56,600 nt of DNA from Sedimenticola selenatireducens DSM 17993. GTDB lineage: Bacteria > Pseudomonadota > Gammaproteobacteria > Chromatiales > Chromatiaceae. The number at the start of each line of letters is the position of its first letter. Positions within the stretch are counted from its first letter, which is position 1. The translations under genes were made by a program, and so were the position numbers. Positions 36,463-45,559 of this stretch are shown here, in pieces. The DNA is taken from assembly GCF_000428045.1 (NCBI RefSeq), contig NZ_ATZE01000015.1, positions 1 to 56,600 of the forward strand, in the 5' to 3' direction. Under the pieces are notes generated by a model that saw only the letters and a list, made by a program, of their open reading frames with translations, was not told the origin of the DNA and did no database searches.

Positions 36463-37161
36463 ATGATCAAGCTCGAAAATGTCTCGCTCAGCTACCCGAT
36501 GGAATCGAAGCCCTTGCAGGTGCTGAATGCGATCGGACTGACCATTGAAGAGGGCGAAACAGTAGCTGTCCTGGGGCCTTCCGGTAGCGGCAAGACCAGT
36601 CTGCTACTGCTTCTGTCCGGCCTGGAGCAGCCCGATGCCGGGATCATTTCCCTGGACGGTCAAACACTTTCACAACTGAATCCGGATCAGCTGGCCGATC
36701 TACGGCGTGACCATCTGGGTATTATCTTTCAATCGTTCCACCTGGTGCCCAGCTTAACCGCCCTGGGTAACGTCGCCCTGCCCCTGGAAATAGCCGGCAA
36801 AGCCGGCGCCCGCCAAGTGGCGCAGCAGATGCTCGATAAAGTGGGGCTGGCCAAACGGCAACACCACTACCCCGGACAGCTGTCCGGCGGCGAACAGCAA
36901 CGGGTGGCCATCGCCCGTGCACTGGTGCATCGCCCGAAACTGGTGCTGGCTGACGAGCCCACCGGGAACCTCGACATCAAAACCGGCGAAAGGGTCTCCC
37001 GCTTGCTGTTTGAGCTCAACCAGCAAACCGGCTCGACGCTGGTAGTAGTCACCCACGACGAAGCCATGGCACGTCGATGCCAGCGGGTGGTAAAGCTTGC
37101 AGATGGTCAGTTGATCGAAACCGAATCAACGCGGGAGGCGGCCGATGCCCTTTCTGCTTAA
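36463..37161 (+). CDS. ybbA: ABC transporter ATP-binding protein, YbbA/LolD-like
   Basis: 232 aa. Walker A GPSGSGKTS, signature LSGGEQQRVAIARAL, Walker B LVLADEPTGNLD, H-loop VVVTHDEAM. It is of the MacB/LolD class that energises FtsX-like permeases. It overlaps the permease start by 17 bp. The pair corresponds to YbbA-YbbP, whose role is little known (envelope or export related). No tesA neighbour. Confidence 0.9.
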   Translation: MIKLENVSLSYPMESKPLQVLNAIGLTIEEGETVAVLGPSGSGKTSLLLLLSGLEQPDAGIISLDGQTLSQLNPDQLADLRRDHLGIIFQSFHLVPSLTALGNVALPLEIAGKAGARQVAQQMLDKVGLAKRQHHYPGQLSGGEQQRVAIARALVHRPKLVLADEPTGNLDIKTGERVSRLLFELNQQTGSTLVVVTHDEAMARRCQRVVKLADGQLIETESTREAADALSA

Positions 37162-39670
37162 GCTGGCTTGGCAGGATTTACGCGCCAGTGGTCGCTCACT
37201 GTGGGTATTTTGCGCCTGTCTCACCCTCGGTGTCACCCTTATCGCCGCGTCCGGGGGGCTCTATCAGCTGGTCAACCAGGGGTTATTGGCGGATACCCGC
37301 GCCCTGCTGGGCGGTGACCTGGAAGTGGATGCCAACCAGCCACTGAGTTCGGAAACGCTCTCCTGGATGACACAAAACGGTGAAGTATCACTGGTCACCG
37401 AAGTGGATACCATGCTGGGGACGCCAGCCGGCCAGTTCGCCCGGGTGGAGTTGCAAAGTATGGACGCCCGCTACCCATTGTACGGTGAATTGCGGCTGCA
37501 GCCTGATCGGCCCTTGCAATCCCTACTGGCAAAACAGAACGAACAGTGGGGCGTGGCACTGGACCCGGTGCTGGCAGACCGGCTGAAGCTCTCAGTGGGC
37601 GATACGGTCTTGATCGGCAACCTGGAAATGGCGGTACGCGCCAAGGTACTCGTCCAACCCGATCGCAGTCTCAATGCCAACTGGCGTGGAACGCCAGTCC
37701 TGCTCTCAAACGATGCCCTTAACGCCTCCGGGCTAATCCAGCCCGGCAGCCGTATTGAGTATAACTACCGGGTTAAAACCTCTCAACCTGCCGAGCAATG
37801 GCGCGAGCAGTTTTATGCCCAGTTCCCACAACTGCCCTGGGAAGTGCGCACCTTTGCCGACCGCAGTCAGCGCATTGCAGAACGACTGGCACAAATCGCC
37901 TCCGGGCTGCTGATTATCGGCTTCAGCACGCTGTTCATCGGCGGCCTGGGGGTTTTCAACAGTATTCAGGCCTATTTGCAGAATAAGCTCAAGACGATCG
38001 CCACGTTGCGGGCACTGGGTCTGCGCAATGGTTCCCTGGCAACCGTCTATCTGCTGCAGGTAGCCATACTCAGTATCGGCTCAAGCCTGCTGGGCACGGT
38101 GCTGGGTGCACTGTTGGCGGTATCGGGTATTGCTATCGTAGCGGCCGAAGTACCACTGCAATCTTCGCTGGCTGCAATCGCCATACCCCTGCTCAGCGCA
38201 ATATTGTTTGGCGTACTCACCGCATTCTACTTCGCCCTGCCCGTTATCGGGCGGGCGGTGCACGTGTCTCCTGCCGCTCTGTTTCGCGGTGACGTAGGCA
38301 TGCGGCAGCAACCACCACGGCAATGGGTGCTGCTGAGCCTGGGTTGTGGTGGTCTGCTTGCGTTCCTGGTTTTGCTTAGCATGCCTGACATCAGATTTGG
38401 TCTGGGTTTTATGGCCACGGTGGCCGCGCTGTTACTGTTGCTGGATGTAATCGTCAAATTGATCCGTAAACTGGCCCGTATGCTGGATGATCATCCGGTG
38501 CTGAACCAGCATTTTGCGTTGCGCCTCGCACTGGCCAATCTGCACCGGCCCGGCTCAGCTTTACGCACCTCTCTACTGTCACTGGGATCTGCCCTCACCT
38601 TACTGGTGGCCTGCACCCTTATTGTCAGCGCCTTGCTGCACACCCTCAGCACCACACTGCCAGAGGAGTCACCCGCCCTTGTGCTGTATGACGTTTTTAC
38701 CGATCAACGGGAGGATGTCAGCAGTGCGATTCGTGCCGCTGGCAGTTTTCAGCGACTTGAGCTGGCGCCACTGGTGAGAGGGCGTATTGCAACCATCAAT
38801 GACATTCCGCTGAGCGAAAAAACAGACTTGACCCCACAGCAGCGCCAGGAGGCGGCACGGGATGAGCATAAATTCAGCTACACGGCCAACAATATTGATA
38901 GCGTTAACGTGATTGACGGGCAGTGGTGGAATGAATCAAACCGGGGTGAAAACGACTTGCCTCAAGTGGCCGTGGAGGACCATGAAGCAGAGCAGATCGG
39001 CCTGCAAGTTGGCGACAGGATCCGCTTTGCCATTGAAGGACGCCAGCTGGATGCCCAGGTGGCTGCCATCTACAGCCAGAAAGGGGTGCAAACCCGGTTC
39101 TGGTTCGAGGCGATTTTTTCCGATGGCGCACTGGACAGTTTTATACACCGCTACGTAGGTGCAGCCTACATGGACGCGGCTGACGCCATTAGCAGCCAGA
39201 CCCGTGTTGCCGCCACTGCGCCCAATATCATCACTGTGCGCACTGCAGAAATGGTGGACACGGCGCAACAGATTCTGGGTAAGGCCAGCGGCGGCCTTGC
39301 GGTGGTCGCCGCGGTCAGCCTCCTGGCCAGTTTTCTGGTACTGGTCAGTGTGATGGCGGCAGGGCGCAGCCGCCAGATTTATACCGCCACAGTATTGCAG
39401 GCCATGGGCACACGTTTGAGTGTCATCCGGCGCAGCCTGTATCTGGAATACCTGGTGCTGGCGATCATTACCACCCTGTTTGCAGTACTGCTGGGCAACG
39501 CGATCGCCTACCCGCTGCTCAACTTGCGGATGAAGATTCCTGCCGAAGGTTTTTTCTGGCTGGGCTCGGTGGTCGCAGCAGTGATCAGTATCGGCGCACT
39601 CAGCTTGGGTGCCCAGTACTTGCTGCGCCGGTTGCAGCTCAAGCCGGCCCTGTTATTACGGTCGGAATAA
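37145..39670 (+). CDS. ybbP: FtsX-family ABC permease, YbbP-like
   Basis: 841 aa. One N-terminal helix (LWVFCACLTLGVTLIAASGG), a long periplasmic domain, then two FtsX units: helices around 250-400 (LLIIGFSTLFIGGLGVFNSI) and at the C-terminus (AVVAAVSLLASFLVLVSVMA, EYLVLAIITTLFAVLLGNAI). Length and layout match YbbP. Works with the overlapping ATPase. Confidence 0.9.
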   Translation: MPFLLKLAWQDLRASGRSLWVFCACLTLGVTLIAASGGLYQLVNQGLLADTRALLGGDLEVDANQPLSSETLSWMTQNGEVSLVTEVDTMLGTPAGQFARVELQSMDARYPLYGELRLQPDRPLQSLLAKQNEQWGVALDPVLADRLKLSVGDTVLIGNLEMAVRAKVLVQPDRSLNANWRGTPVLLSNDALNASGLIQPGSRIEYNYRVKTSQPAEQWREQFYAQFPQLPWEVRTFADRSQRIAERLAQIASGLLIIGFSTLFIGGLGVFNSIQAYLQNKLKTIATLRALGLRNGSLATVYLLQVAILSIGSSLLGTVLGALLAVSGIAIVAAEVPLQSSLAAIAIPLLSAILFGVLTAFYFALPVIGRAVHVSPAALFRGDVGMRQQPPRQWVLLSLGCGGLLAFLVLLSMPDIRFGLGFMATVAALLLLLDVIVKLIRKLARMLDDHPVLNQHFALRLALANLHRPGSALRTSLLSLGSALTLLVACTLIVSALLHTLSTTLPEESPALVLYDVFTDQREDVSSAIRAAGSFQRLELAPLVRGRIATINDIPLSEKTDLTPQQRQEAARDEHKFSYTANNIDSVNVIDGQWWNESNRGENDLPQVAVEDHEAEQIGLQVGDRIRFAIEGRQLDAQVAAIYSQKGVQTRFWFEAIFSDGALDSFIHRYVGAAYMDAADAISSQTRVAATAPNIITVRTAEMVDTAQQILGKASGGLAVVAAVSLLASFLVLVSVMAAGRSRQIYTATVLQAMGTRLSVIRRSLYLEYLVLAIITTLFAVLLGNAIAYPLLNLRMKIPAEGFFWLGSVVAAVISIGALSLGAQYLLRRLQLKPALLLRSE

Positions 39671-39891
39671 TCTGCAAAGGCGTATCTAATCCAACACCAC
39701 GTTAGGTTATCGTTACCTTCCTTGCATCGGACAGCCAGTCGGTACCATGAAATATTCCAACGTAAATGGGTACTGCCGGAGGGTGGAGGCCGGTCTGATA
39801 AGAAGTCTGATGCAGATCATAAATGAAGTACCTTCATGAGAAAGTACTATAGTGTTTGATGGGATAGGTAAACCAAAAGGAGCACATAATA

Positions 39892-40599
39892 ATGAAAGTC
39901 AGAAAATTCAGCGCATTAGCCGTTCTTTCCGCTTCAGTCTTCAGTTTCGGCCAAAATGCTCAGGCCGAAGAGGCATCTTCCATTGCTCGTGGTGGAACGC
40001 TGTACGACAACTGGATCAAGGTGATCGGTGCCGAGAAACCCGAAGAGACCCACAAAGCCTGGCCAGCTTCCAACACAAAAAAGAAGGGTGACACAACCTG
40101 GCGCTGCAAGTCTTGCCATGGTTGGGACCTGCGGGGTAAAGATGGCGCATATGCCACAGGATCCTACAAGACCGGCATTACTGGATTACGTTCCCAGGAA
40201 GGCGCGCCACTGGATAAAATTATCGCCACTATCAAGGATGATACCCACGGCATGGCCGGTATGATGTCTGATCAGGATTACCACGACTTGGCCATGTTCG
40301 TCTCGAAAGGTCAGGTGGATATGACCAAGTACATCAATGCAGATAAATCCGTCAACGGTGATGTGGCCAAGGGTGAAGCCTATTACAACACCATTTGCGC
40401 TGGCTGCCACGACAAAGAGGGTCGCAGCCCCAATGAACTGCCAGCGCCTCTTGGCAAAATTGTCGGCAGCAATCCGTGGGAAGGTTTCTCCAAGATCCTC
40501 AACGGCCAGCCGAAGGAAGCCATGCCTGCCATGCGTGCGTTGCCGGTAGATGTATCGGTCGACATTTTGGCATACATGGTCACCTTGCCTAAGGAATAA
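39892..40599 (+). CDS. Periplasmic diheme cytochrome c
   Basis: 235 aa with a signal peptide ending AQAEE. Two haem sites: WRCKSCHGWDLRGKDG and CAGCHDKEGR. The pattern GGTLYDNWIKV...HKAWP...TWRCK-CHGWD defines a cytochrome family common in sulfur oxidisers but without a firm function to my knowledge. The same fold is present twice in the 41598-42986 protein. A NapC/NirT-type quinol dehydrogenase lies between them. AAAGGAGCAC precedes the ATG. Confidence 0.88.
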   Translation: MKVRKFSALAVLSASVFSFGQNAQAEEASSIARGGTLYDNWIKVIGAEKPEETHKAWPASNTKKKGDTTWRCKSCHGWDLRGKDGAYATGSYKTGITGLRSQEGAPLDKIIATIKDDTHGMAGMMSDQDYHDLAMFVSKGQVDMTKYINADKSVNGDVAKGEAYYNTICAGCHDKEGRSPNELPAPLGKIVGSNPWEGFSKILNGQPKEAMPAMRALPVDVSVDILAYMVTLPKE

Positions 40600-40974
40600 A
40601 ATTGTTCACTGCGGTCCCATTAAGCGCCACTTTGGTTGTTTGTGACAGACGGATTGTACTTGATAATTCAATCAGCAGTCAGACAGTGAGACTTAGATAG
40701 CCAAGGTGTGTATACCTTCCTTTTCCGGGGACAAATTGGCGGGAGAACCGATTTTCACGCCTCGTCCCCGAAGGGTGGTCCACAGGGATGTGGACCACTA
40801 ACAACAGGATGAGGGGATATTAACAATCATTGAGTTAGCTCATACTGCCTCCTTCATACCAACCCTCTCCCTGAGGAAGATGGGGTTTATGGGACAGCAG
40901 AAAAAATCATTACAAACAACAGGCCCATACTTCAGGGCCTTCTGGAGTATGGCGCAGCCGTTGGGGGAGTGATG
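40600..40974. repeat. Intergenic region with nested inverted repeats
   Basis: 375 bp. GTGGTCCACA-GGGA-TGTGGACCAC at 40775-40798 is a perfect 10-bp stem. Just before it CGGGGAC (40726-40732) and GTCCCCG (40764-40770) form another stem. No T run follows. It could be a folded leader of the NapC-like gene, or the remains of a small REP-like element. No gene seen here. Confidence 0.7.
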
Positions 40975-41550
40975 ATGTTGAAACGGTTTTGGCAATGGTT
41001 CCGTTCGCCATCCAAGGCGTACGCTTGGGGAACCATCTTTATCATTGGTGCGGTGTTCGGGGTGGTCTCCTGGGGTGGCTTTAATACTTTCATGGAATAC
41101 ACCAATACCATGGAGTTTTGTGTCTCTTGTCATGAAATGGAACAAACCGTTTACCAGGAGTATAAGCAGACTGTTCACTACTCCAATCCGTCTGGTGTGC
41201 GCGCCATCTGCTCAGATTGTCACGTACCTAAACCTTGGACAGCAAAAATATGGCGCAAAATTAAAGCGTCCAACGAGCTGTATCATAAAATGGTTGGCAC
41301 TATAGATACCAAGGAAAAATTTGAGGCTCGAAGACTGCTGTTGGCTGAACGCGTATGGGCCGGAATGATTGCTTCCGATTCCAGAGAGTGTCGTAATTGC
41401 CATAGCTATCACTCGATGGATTTCCTGAAGCAGCGCCAGCGTTCACGTGAAAAAATGCAGGAAGCCATGGAGCAGGGAAAAACATGCATTGAATGTCATA
41501 AGGGAATTGCACACAAGCGGCCTATTTCAGATGATGAATTTGATGATTAG
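40975..41550 (+). CDS. NapC/NirT-family tetrahaem quinol dehydrogenase
   Basis: 191 aa from MLKRFWQWFRSPSKAYAWGT; a GGGGGAG ribosome site lies 5-6 nt upstream (an ATG 3 nt earlier is possible). One N-terminal membrane anchor (TIFIIGAVFGVVSWGGF), four haem sites CVSCH, CSDCH, CRNCH and CIECH, and the NapC pattern CHEMEQTVYQEYKQTVHYSN. It oxidises membrane quinol and passes electrons to periplasmic cytochromes, here plausibly the flanking multihaem proteins. No nitrate, nitrite or TMAO reductase is nearby. Confidence 0.93.
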   Translation: MLKRFWQWFRSPSKAYAWGTIFIIGAVFGVVSWGGFNTFMEYTNTMEFCVSCHEMEQTVYQEYKQTVHYSNPSGVRAICSDCHVPKPWTAKIWRKIKASNELYHKMVGTIDTKEKFEARRLLLAERVWAGMIASDSRECRNCHSYHSMDFLKQRQRSREKMQEAMEQGKTCIECHKGIAHKRPISDDEFDD

Positions 41551-41597
41551 GGGAATCAGCACAATTTTTCGGTGTGGGCACTTTTTCGGGTGATGCA

Positions 41598-42986
41598 ATG
41601 ATGAGATTGGCAGACTTTGATCTTTTCCATCGCCAGTGGGCGTTACGAGAGGCGTTCGCTATTAACAGGAACATTCTGTCACGTTCCGTGATTTTTCTGC
41701 TGCTTATTGTCGGTACCGCTGTTCAGGCTGATGGTGCTTCTGTTGCTCGAGGCGGGCGCCTTTTTGATAACTGGATTATGGAAGGTAAGGAGCGCGTACC
41801 CGATGCACCCAATCAGAACTTCAGGATTCCCAGCCCGGATATGCACGTCGCGGAGAACAGCTGGCGCTGTGTTTCCTGTCACGGCTGGAACTTCGAAGGG
41901 AAAAAAGGTCAGAGTACAAAACCACTGGAAACAGGCCGGAAATTTGATGCCGTATTATTGGCGGATATTTTGAATAATGCTACGCATCAATATACGGATA
42001 AGCTGGCGAAAAGAGATATTCATGACCTGGCGGCATTTATCTCCAGCGGACGAATAGAGCTGTCGTCCTTTATTCATGATGGCAAGACCAGGGTGTCGGG
42101 TGATCCCAAACGGGAGGCAAATCTCTATGCAACAGTTTGTTTGAATTGCCATGGTAGCAGTGGGCAAAAGTCGCGGAATATTTTACCGCTGGGTACTTTC
42201 TCACGGGAATTTCCCCAGGAAACCTTGCATAAGATTATGAATGGCCACCCGGGTGAACAGATGCCACCAATGCGCATACTGGAAGTATCCCGGCTGGCGG
42301 ATTTGCTGGCGTACATTCAAATATTGCCGGATAAAAACTTACAGGCCTCTATCACACGAGGTGGCCGGCTTTATGACAATTGGCAAAAAGAGAGCGGTAC
42401 AAGTGCACAGCAGACGCGCCATGCCTCCTATCCCCTGGATGCAAGGTACGCCGATAGGCCAGAGGCCAACTGGCGCTGTAAAGAGTGTCACGGATGGGAC
42501 TATAAAGGTCAGGATGGAGTCTATGGTCAAGGTGATCATCGCACCGGTGTAACAGGCATTCGTCAGAGTGCGAATGCATCGACCTCATCGATTGTGGAGT
42601 TACTGATGAGCCCTTCTCATGGCTACCACAGTACGGCTTGGTCAAATGGTCCGTTACTGTTACAAGACTTGTTGGACTTGGCTAATTTTGTCGCCTATGG
42701 TCAATTGGACACGGATCAGTACATTGATGTCAAAACACGCCGGGCGAAAGCCGAAGCAGCCCAATACAAGGATACGTTCGATATTTTTTGTGCTACATGT
42801 CATGGAACCGATGGTCGGAAGCTGGCAACCGGATATGATTTAGGGGATGTTGCACGTCGCAATCCATGGGAAGCACTGCATAAAATACGCAACGGCCATC
42901 CTGGGGAGTCGATGCCAGCCTTGCAAAGTGTCTTGGACATGAAGGTTTTGGTCGGGCTGTTGGCATATGCACAGTCACTTCCCTGA
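41598..42986 (+). CDS. Tetrahaem cytochrome c made of two tandem diheme units
   Basis: 462 aa. The start is uncertain: ATG at 41598 or 41601; the GTG at 41574 is weaker. A hydrophobic signal (SRSVIFLLLIVGTAVQADG) lies about 40 residues in. Unit 1 has GGRLFDNWIMEGKE, CVSCHGWNFEG and CLNCH; unit 2 repeats GGRLYDNWQKESG, CKECHGWDYKGQDG and CATCHGTDGR. Each unit matches the diheme cytochrome at 39892, so this is an internal duplication of that family. It lies 47 bp after the NapC-like gene. Confidence 0.87.
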   Translation: MMRLADFDLFHRQWALREAFAINRNILSRSVIFLLLIVGTAVQADGASVARGGRLFDNWIMEGKERVPDAPNQNFRIPSPDMHVAENSWRCVSCHGWNFEGKKGQSTKPLETGRKFDAVLLADILNNATHQYTDKLAKRDIHDLAAFISSGRIELSSFIHDGKTRVSGDPKREANLYATVCLNCHGSSGQKSRNILPLGTFSREFPQETLHKIMNGHPGEQMPPMRILEVSRLADLLAYIQILPDKNLQASITRGGRLYDNWQKESGTSAQQTRHASYPLDARYADRPEANWRCKECHGWDYKGQDGVYGQGDHRTGVTGIRQSANASTSSIVELLMSPSHGYHSTAWSNGPLLLQDLLDLANFVAYGQLDTDQYIDVKTRRAKAEAAQYKDTFDIFCATCHGTDGRKLATGYDLGDVARRNPWEALHKIRNGHPGESMPALQSVLDMKVLVGLLAYAQSLP

Positions 42987-43483
42987 GTTCGGATATCATG
43001 CAGGCTATTATCCGCAGTTCATCGGTTGGTTCGGCGCGTCCTTGGAGGCCACACGGGTAGCCGTGCATCATGCGACCGGCTTCGGCTTCTGATTAGGCCA
43101 CACGTCTAGCGACACCATAATGCCGGGCTCAGCACCACCAGCAGAGTGAATATCTCCAGGGGCCCCAGGAGCATGGCAAAAGAGAGTATCCACTTGACCG
43201 AATCGGAGACTGCCTGGAAGTTGGCCTCTACATCGCCCAGTCCGGGGGCGTATAAGAAGAACAAACGGCCTTTTCACCCAAGTCCCGCAGCCGCTGACTG
43301 CTGTTGAGTCTCTCGGCAGCCGTGCGATGCACCCCGAATCCGGCTTACATTGGGGCTAAATAAGTCGAAAACCTGTCATCTGCTCTCCACAGTCGACTCC
43401 ATTCCCGACATCCGGCAAGGCGAAATCCTGCCGTCACAGTGTGAGTGCAGCATGTTGAATTGAACCGTTGGCTTTTGAAGTCG
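42987..43483. other. Intergenic stretch with a trkH fragment
   Basis: About 500 bp. Apart from the minus-strand trkH end at 43106-43254 I see no gene, RNA or clear repeat. It begins the relic-rich belt between the cytochrome cluster and repeat copy B. Confidence 0.4.
43106..43254 (-). pseudogene. trkH: C-terminal fragment of a TrkH potassium transporter
   Basis: The minus strand reads YAPGLGDVEANFQAVSDSVK then WILSFAMLLGPLEIFTLLVV and ends LSPALWCR before a stop. This is the closing segment of TrkH (GxGD-x-NF...KW.L.FAMLLGRLEIFTLLVLF.P.FW). Only about 45 residues are left; no upstream part is in frame. Confidence 0.75.
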
Positions 43484-43789
43484 TCAGTCAAGCAGCCCTT
43501 GCGGCAGTCCAGCCAGTGGCGCACGGCTTTCGGGTAACGTCTTGGGCTCGTTGGTTTCGGTTTTGTTTTTCAGGTGATCGAGGATCTGATTAATCACCAT
43601 CGGGTCTTCGATACGGGCAATCACCTTCACAGTACCCCTGCATTCGCGATACGTTTCAATATCGATGTTGAACACGCGTTTCGAGCGTCCCCTCAAGAGG
43701 CCTGCTTTTAGTGCACCGAGCGGATGGCTGCTCGGCGTTTGCGCTTCCTCGGGCGACCTGAGCTTCTTGCCCCTACCCCGCTGCTGCAA
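43484..43789 (-). mobile_element. IS91-like transposase, C-terminal fragment
   Basis: A 101-aa frame with the sequence SKRVFNIDIETYRECRGTVK, VIARIEDPMVINQILDHLKN and LPESRAPLAGLPQGLLD. It is the end of IS91-type Y2 transposases (KRVFNIDIE-C..CGG.VK.IA.IEDP.VI..IL.HL). The catalytic domain is absent, and one of the usual zinc-site cysteines is replaced. Dead relic. Confidence 0.75.
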
Positions 43790-44022
43790 ATCGTACCATC
43801 AGGAACAGGATGAAGTTGGAAACGACCATGCATTTGGCTGACACCAATATCATCAACAAGGGGCGCAAAAATCTATGAATTACCAGTCGTCATCCGTAAC
43901 CATAAGAACTTAGTTAAAACAGGCGTACGTGTACTGAATCCGTTTATGGAGTATATCGTTATTCCAATGCATCCGGACCTGGATTGAAAAAGTATGTAGC
44001 ATCGGGCCGAATAACCGGTGTG

Positions 44023-44184
44023 ATGCCAGCCAGTGCCAGATATTGCCTGCTAGTCCCGGTCACTCCCACTCGATTGTAAACGAGTCATTTTATTCTATTA
44101 CATTCAATGGCTTGTTTTCCTGCCAAACGGTAATACCATGCTCAGAATACCCTTCACAAAGATCGCAAAAACAATTCCGATTGA
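44023..44184. repeat. Dispersed repeat, copy B
   Basis: Runs from GATGCCAGCCAGTGCC to CCGATTGA. Core features: CACTCCCACTCGATTGTAAA, ATTCAATGGCTTGTTTTCCT and GGTAATACCATGCTCAGA. Same orientation as copies A, C, D and E. It separates the cytochrome block from the AraC/methyltransferase module. Confidence 0.85.
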
Positions 44185-44247
44185 TCGCCGCATGTGTGGT
44201 ATTCGCTATTCACTTCGCCTCCTTTCGCTTGCAAGTGCATAGCCTCA

Positions 44248-44421
44248 AAGTTGTATACAGCTGCATTGAAGATGCTACAGAAGGAAAGTATCGACAGAAT
44301 CAACACCGCCGCAAATCTTGAGGCGCAGCCATTCTTCGAACACCAGGGTTTCCAGGTAACCAGGGAAGAGACAGTGATGCTAAATGGCGTACCGCTTAGA
44401 CGCTTCGTCATGGAAGTTCAT
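44248..44421 (+). pseudogene. GNAT acetyltransferase C-terminal fragment
   Basis: The frame reads LYTAALKMLQKESIDRINTA, ANLEAQPFFEHQGFQVTREE and NGVPLRRFVMEVHH, the end of GNAT proteins (PFFE..GF.V...Q.V...G..L.NF.MEK). The acetyl-CoA-binding core is missing, and the frame runs on antisense into the regulator gene without its own stop. Confidence 0.65.
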
Positions 44422-45437
44422 CATGTTTCCAATGCCCGGCGCAGCCCACGAAAGCGTTTACGATATTGTGTGGGAGTCACACCCACCTTGCGGCGAAACA
44501 AGCGACCGAAAAAGGCGGCATCTTCATATCCAACTTCCTGAGCAACGGCTTCAACGGGTTCATCGCCGCTTTCCAGCAGCTGCTTGGCTTCTTCAAGCCG
44601 CAAAGTATGCACATACTCGATGGGAGCCATTCCCGTTGCCTGTTTGAATCGGCGACTGAACGTGCGTTCCGTCAACTCGCTGAGCTGGATCATGGAAGCA
44701 ACAGGTGATGGCTCTTCATAGTGCTCCGCAATCCATGCCTGGCAACGTGCAATAACCGCATCGTCCACCTGGCGGTTGCGTGCCAATGCTGCATACGGTA
44801 GCTGACCCACATCATGCCAGTCGATCAGGAACAGCCTGGCGATGTGTATAGCCTCATCCACACTGACCAGCCGTGCTACCAGATACAGCGCCAGATCCTC
44901 CCAGGACGTGCCACCCCCGGCCATGATCAGGCGCCCGCCCTCTCCACTGACCACCAGCGCACGATTGGGAAACACCTGCACGCCCGGATAACTTGCCAGG
45001 GCATCACAATAGGCCCAGTGTGTAGTGGCCTCGGCACCCTCTAATAGCCCAGTCTCTGCCAGCAGCATAGCTCCGGAACACGCCGTGGCGACTATCGCGC
45101 CAGCTTCGTAGCAACGACGCAGCCAGGTGATCTCCGCTCGGTGGGATTCCGTCAACACTGCACTTGGCGCTACTGCAACCTCGGGTACGCACACAACATC
45201 CGGCGTCGTGCCGTCATCTTCGTCCGGCATCATCTGCACCCCGTTGGCGAGTGTCATCGGCCCCGATCCCCTGAGTGTCACCACCTTCGGTTCGAGCACC
45301 GATTCGCCTTCCCTACCCTCCACCAAGCTCGCCCAGTCACGCCCGGCCGATGCAAGAACGTCGAACATGCCATACAGGGTAGAGGCGGCTACTTCGGGGA
45401 TAGCCAACAGCGCGATGCGGGGTTTTCGTTGATGCAT
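44421..45437 (-). CDS. GlxA-type AraC-family transcriptional regulator (copy 2)
   Basis: 338 aa, very similar throughout to the regulator at 23841-24866. It has a DJ-1/PfpI-like domain (VATACSGAMLLAETGLL, GGRLIMAGGGTSWEDLALYL) and an AraC DNA-binding domain (RTFSRRFKQATGMAPIEYVH, AVAQEVGYEDAAFFGRLFRR). It is divergent from methyltransferase copy 2 with a 122-bp spacer holding the conserved block, and probably regulates it and itself. Cross-regulation with copy 1 is possible because the block is identical. Confidence 0.92.
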   Translation of the reverse strand: MHQRKPRIALLAIPEVAASTLYGMFDVLASAGRDWASLVEGREGESVLEPKVVTLRGSGPMTLANGVQMMPDEDDGTTPDVVCVPEVAVAPSAVLTESHRAEITWLRRCYEAGAIVATACSGAMLLAETGLLEGAEATTHWAYCDALASYPGVQVFPNRALVVSGEGGRLIMAGGGTSWEDLALYLVARLVSVDEAIHIARLFLIDWHDVGQLPYAALARNRQVDDAVIARCQAWIAEHYEEPSPVASMIQLSELTERTFSRRFKQATGMAPIEYVHTLRLEEAKQLLESGDEPVEAVAQEVGYEDAAFFGRLFRRKVGVTPTQYRKRFRGLRRALET

Positions 45438-45477
45438 GGCAGAAATGACCGTATTTCGTCTTTTTCCGCTTTAGTGT
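45435..45477. promoter_or_regulatory. Conserved intergenic block of the AraC/methyltransferase module (copy 2)
   Basis: Bases 45442-45467 match 23811-23836 of copy 1 exactly on the opposite strand (26 nt), and similarity extends to the AraC start codon in both. The outer parts of the two spacers differ. Candidate operator or promoter. Confidence 0.65.
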
Positions 45478-45559
45478 AATGGAGTGCGGGGTTCGATACT
45501 AGCCACAAGCCGGACCGACAGGGTCCTTATACATGAATCACACGTTACAGGAGAACATC

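Noticed and set aside
40975..42986. Nitrate or nitrite reduction operon
   Set aside because: NapC/NirT homology alone; no NapA, NrfA, NirS or TorA-type catalytic subunit is encoded around it.
44023..44184. Repeat as an actual guaA gene remnant
   Set aside because: Only the last five codons resemble guaA; the preceding residues (NGLF, KPLNIKDK) do not match GMP synthase. Kept only as an attachment-site hypothesis.
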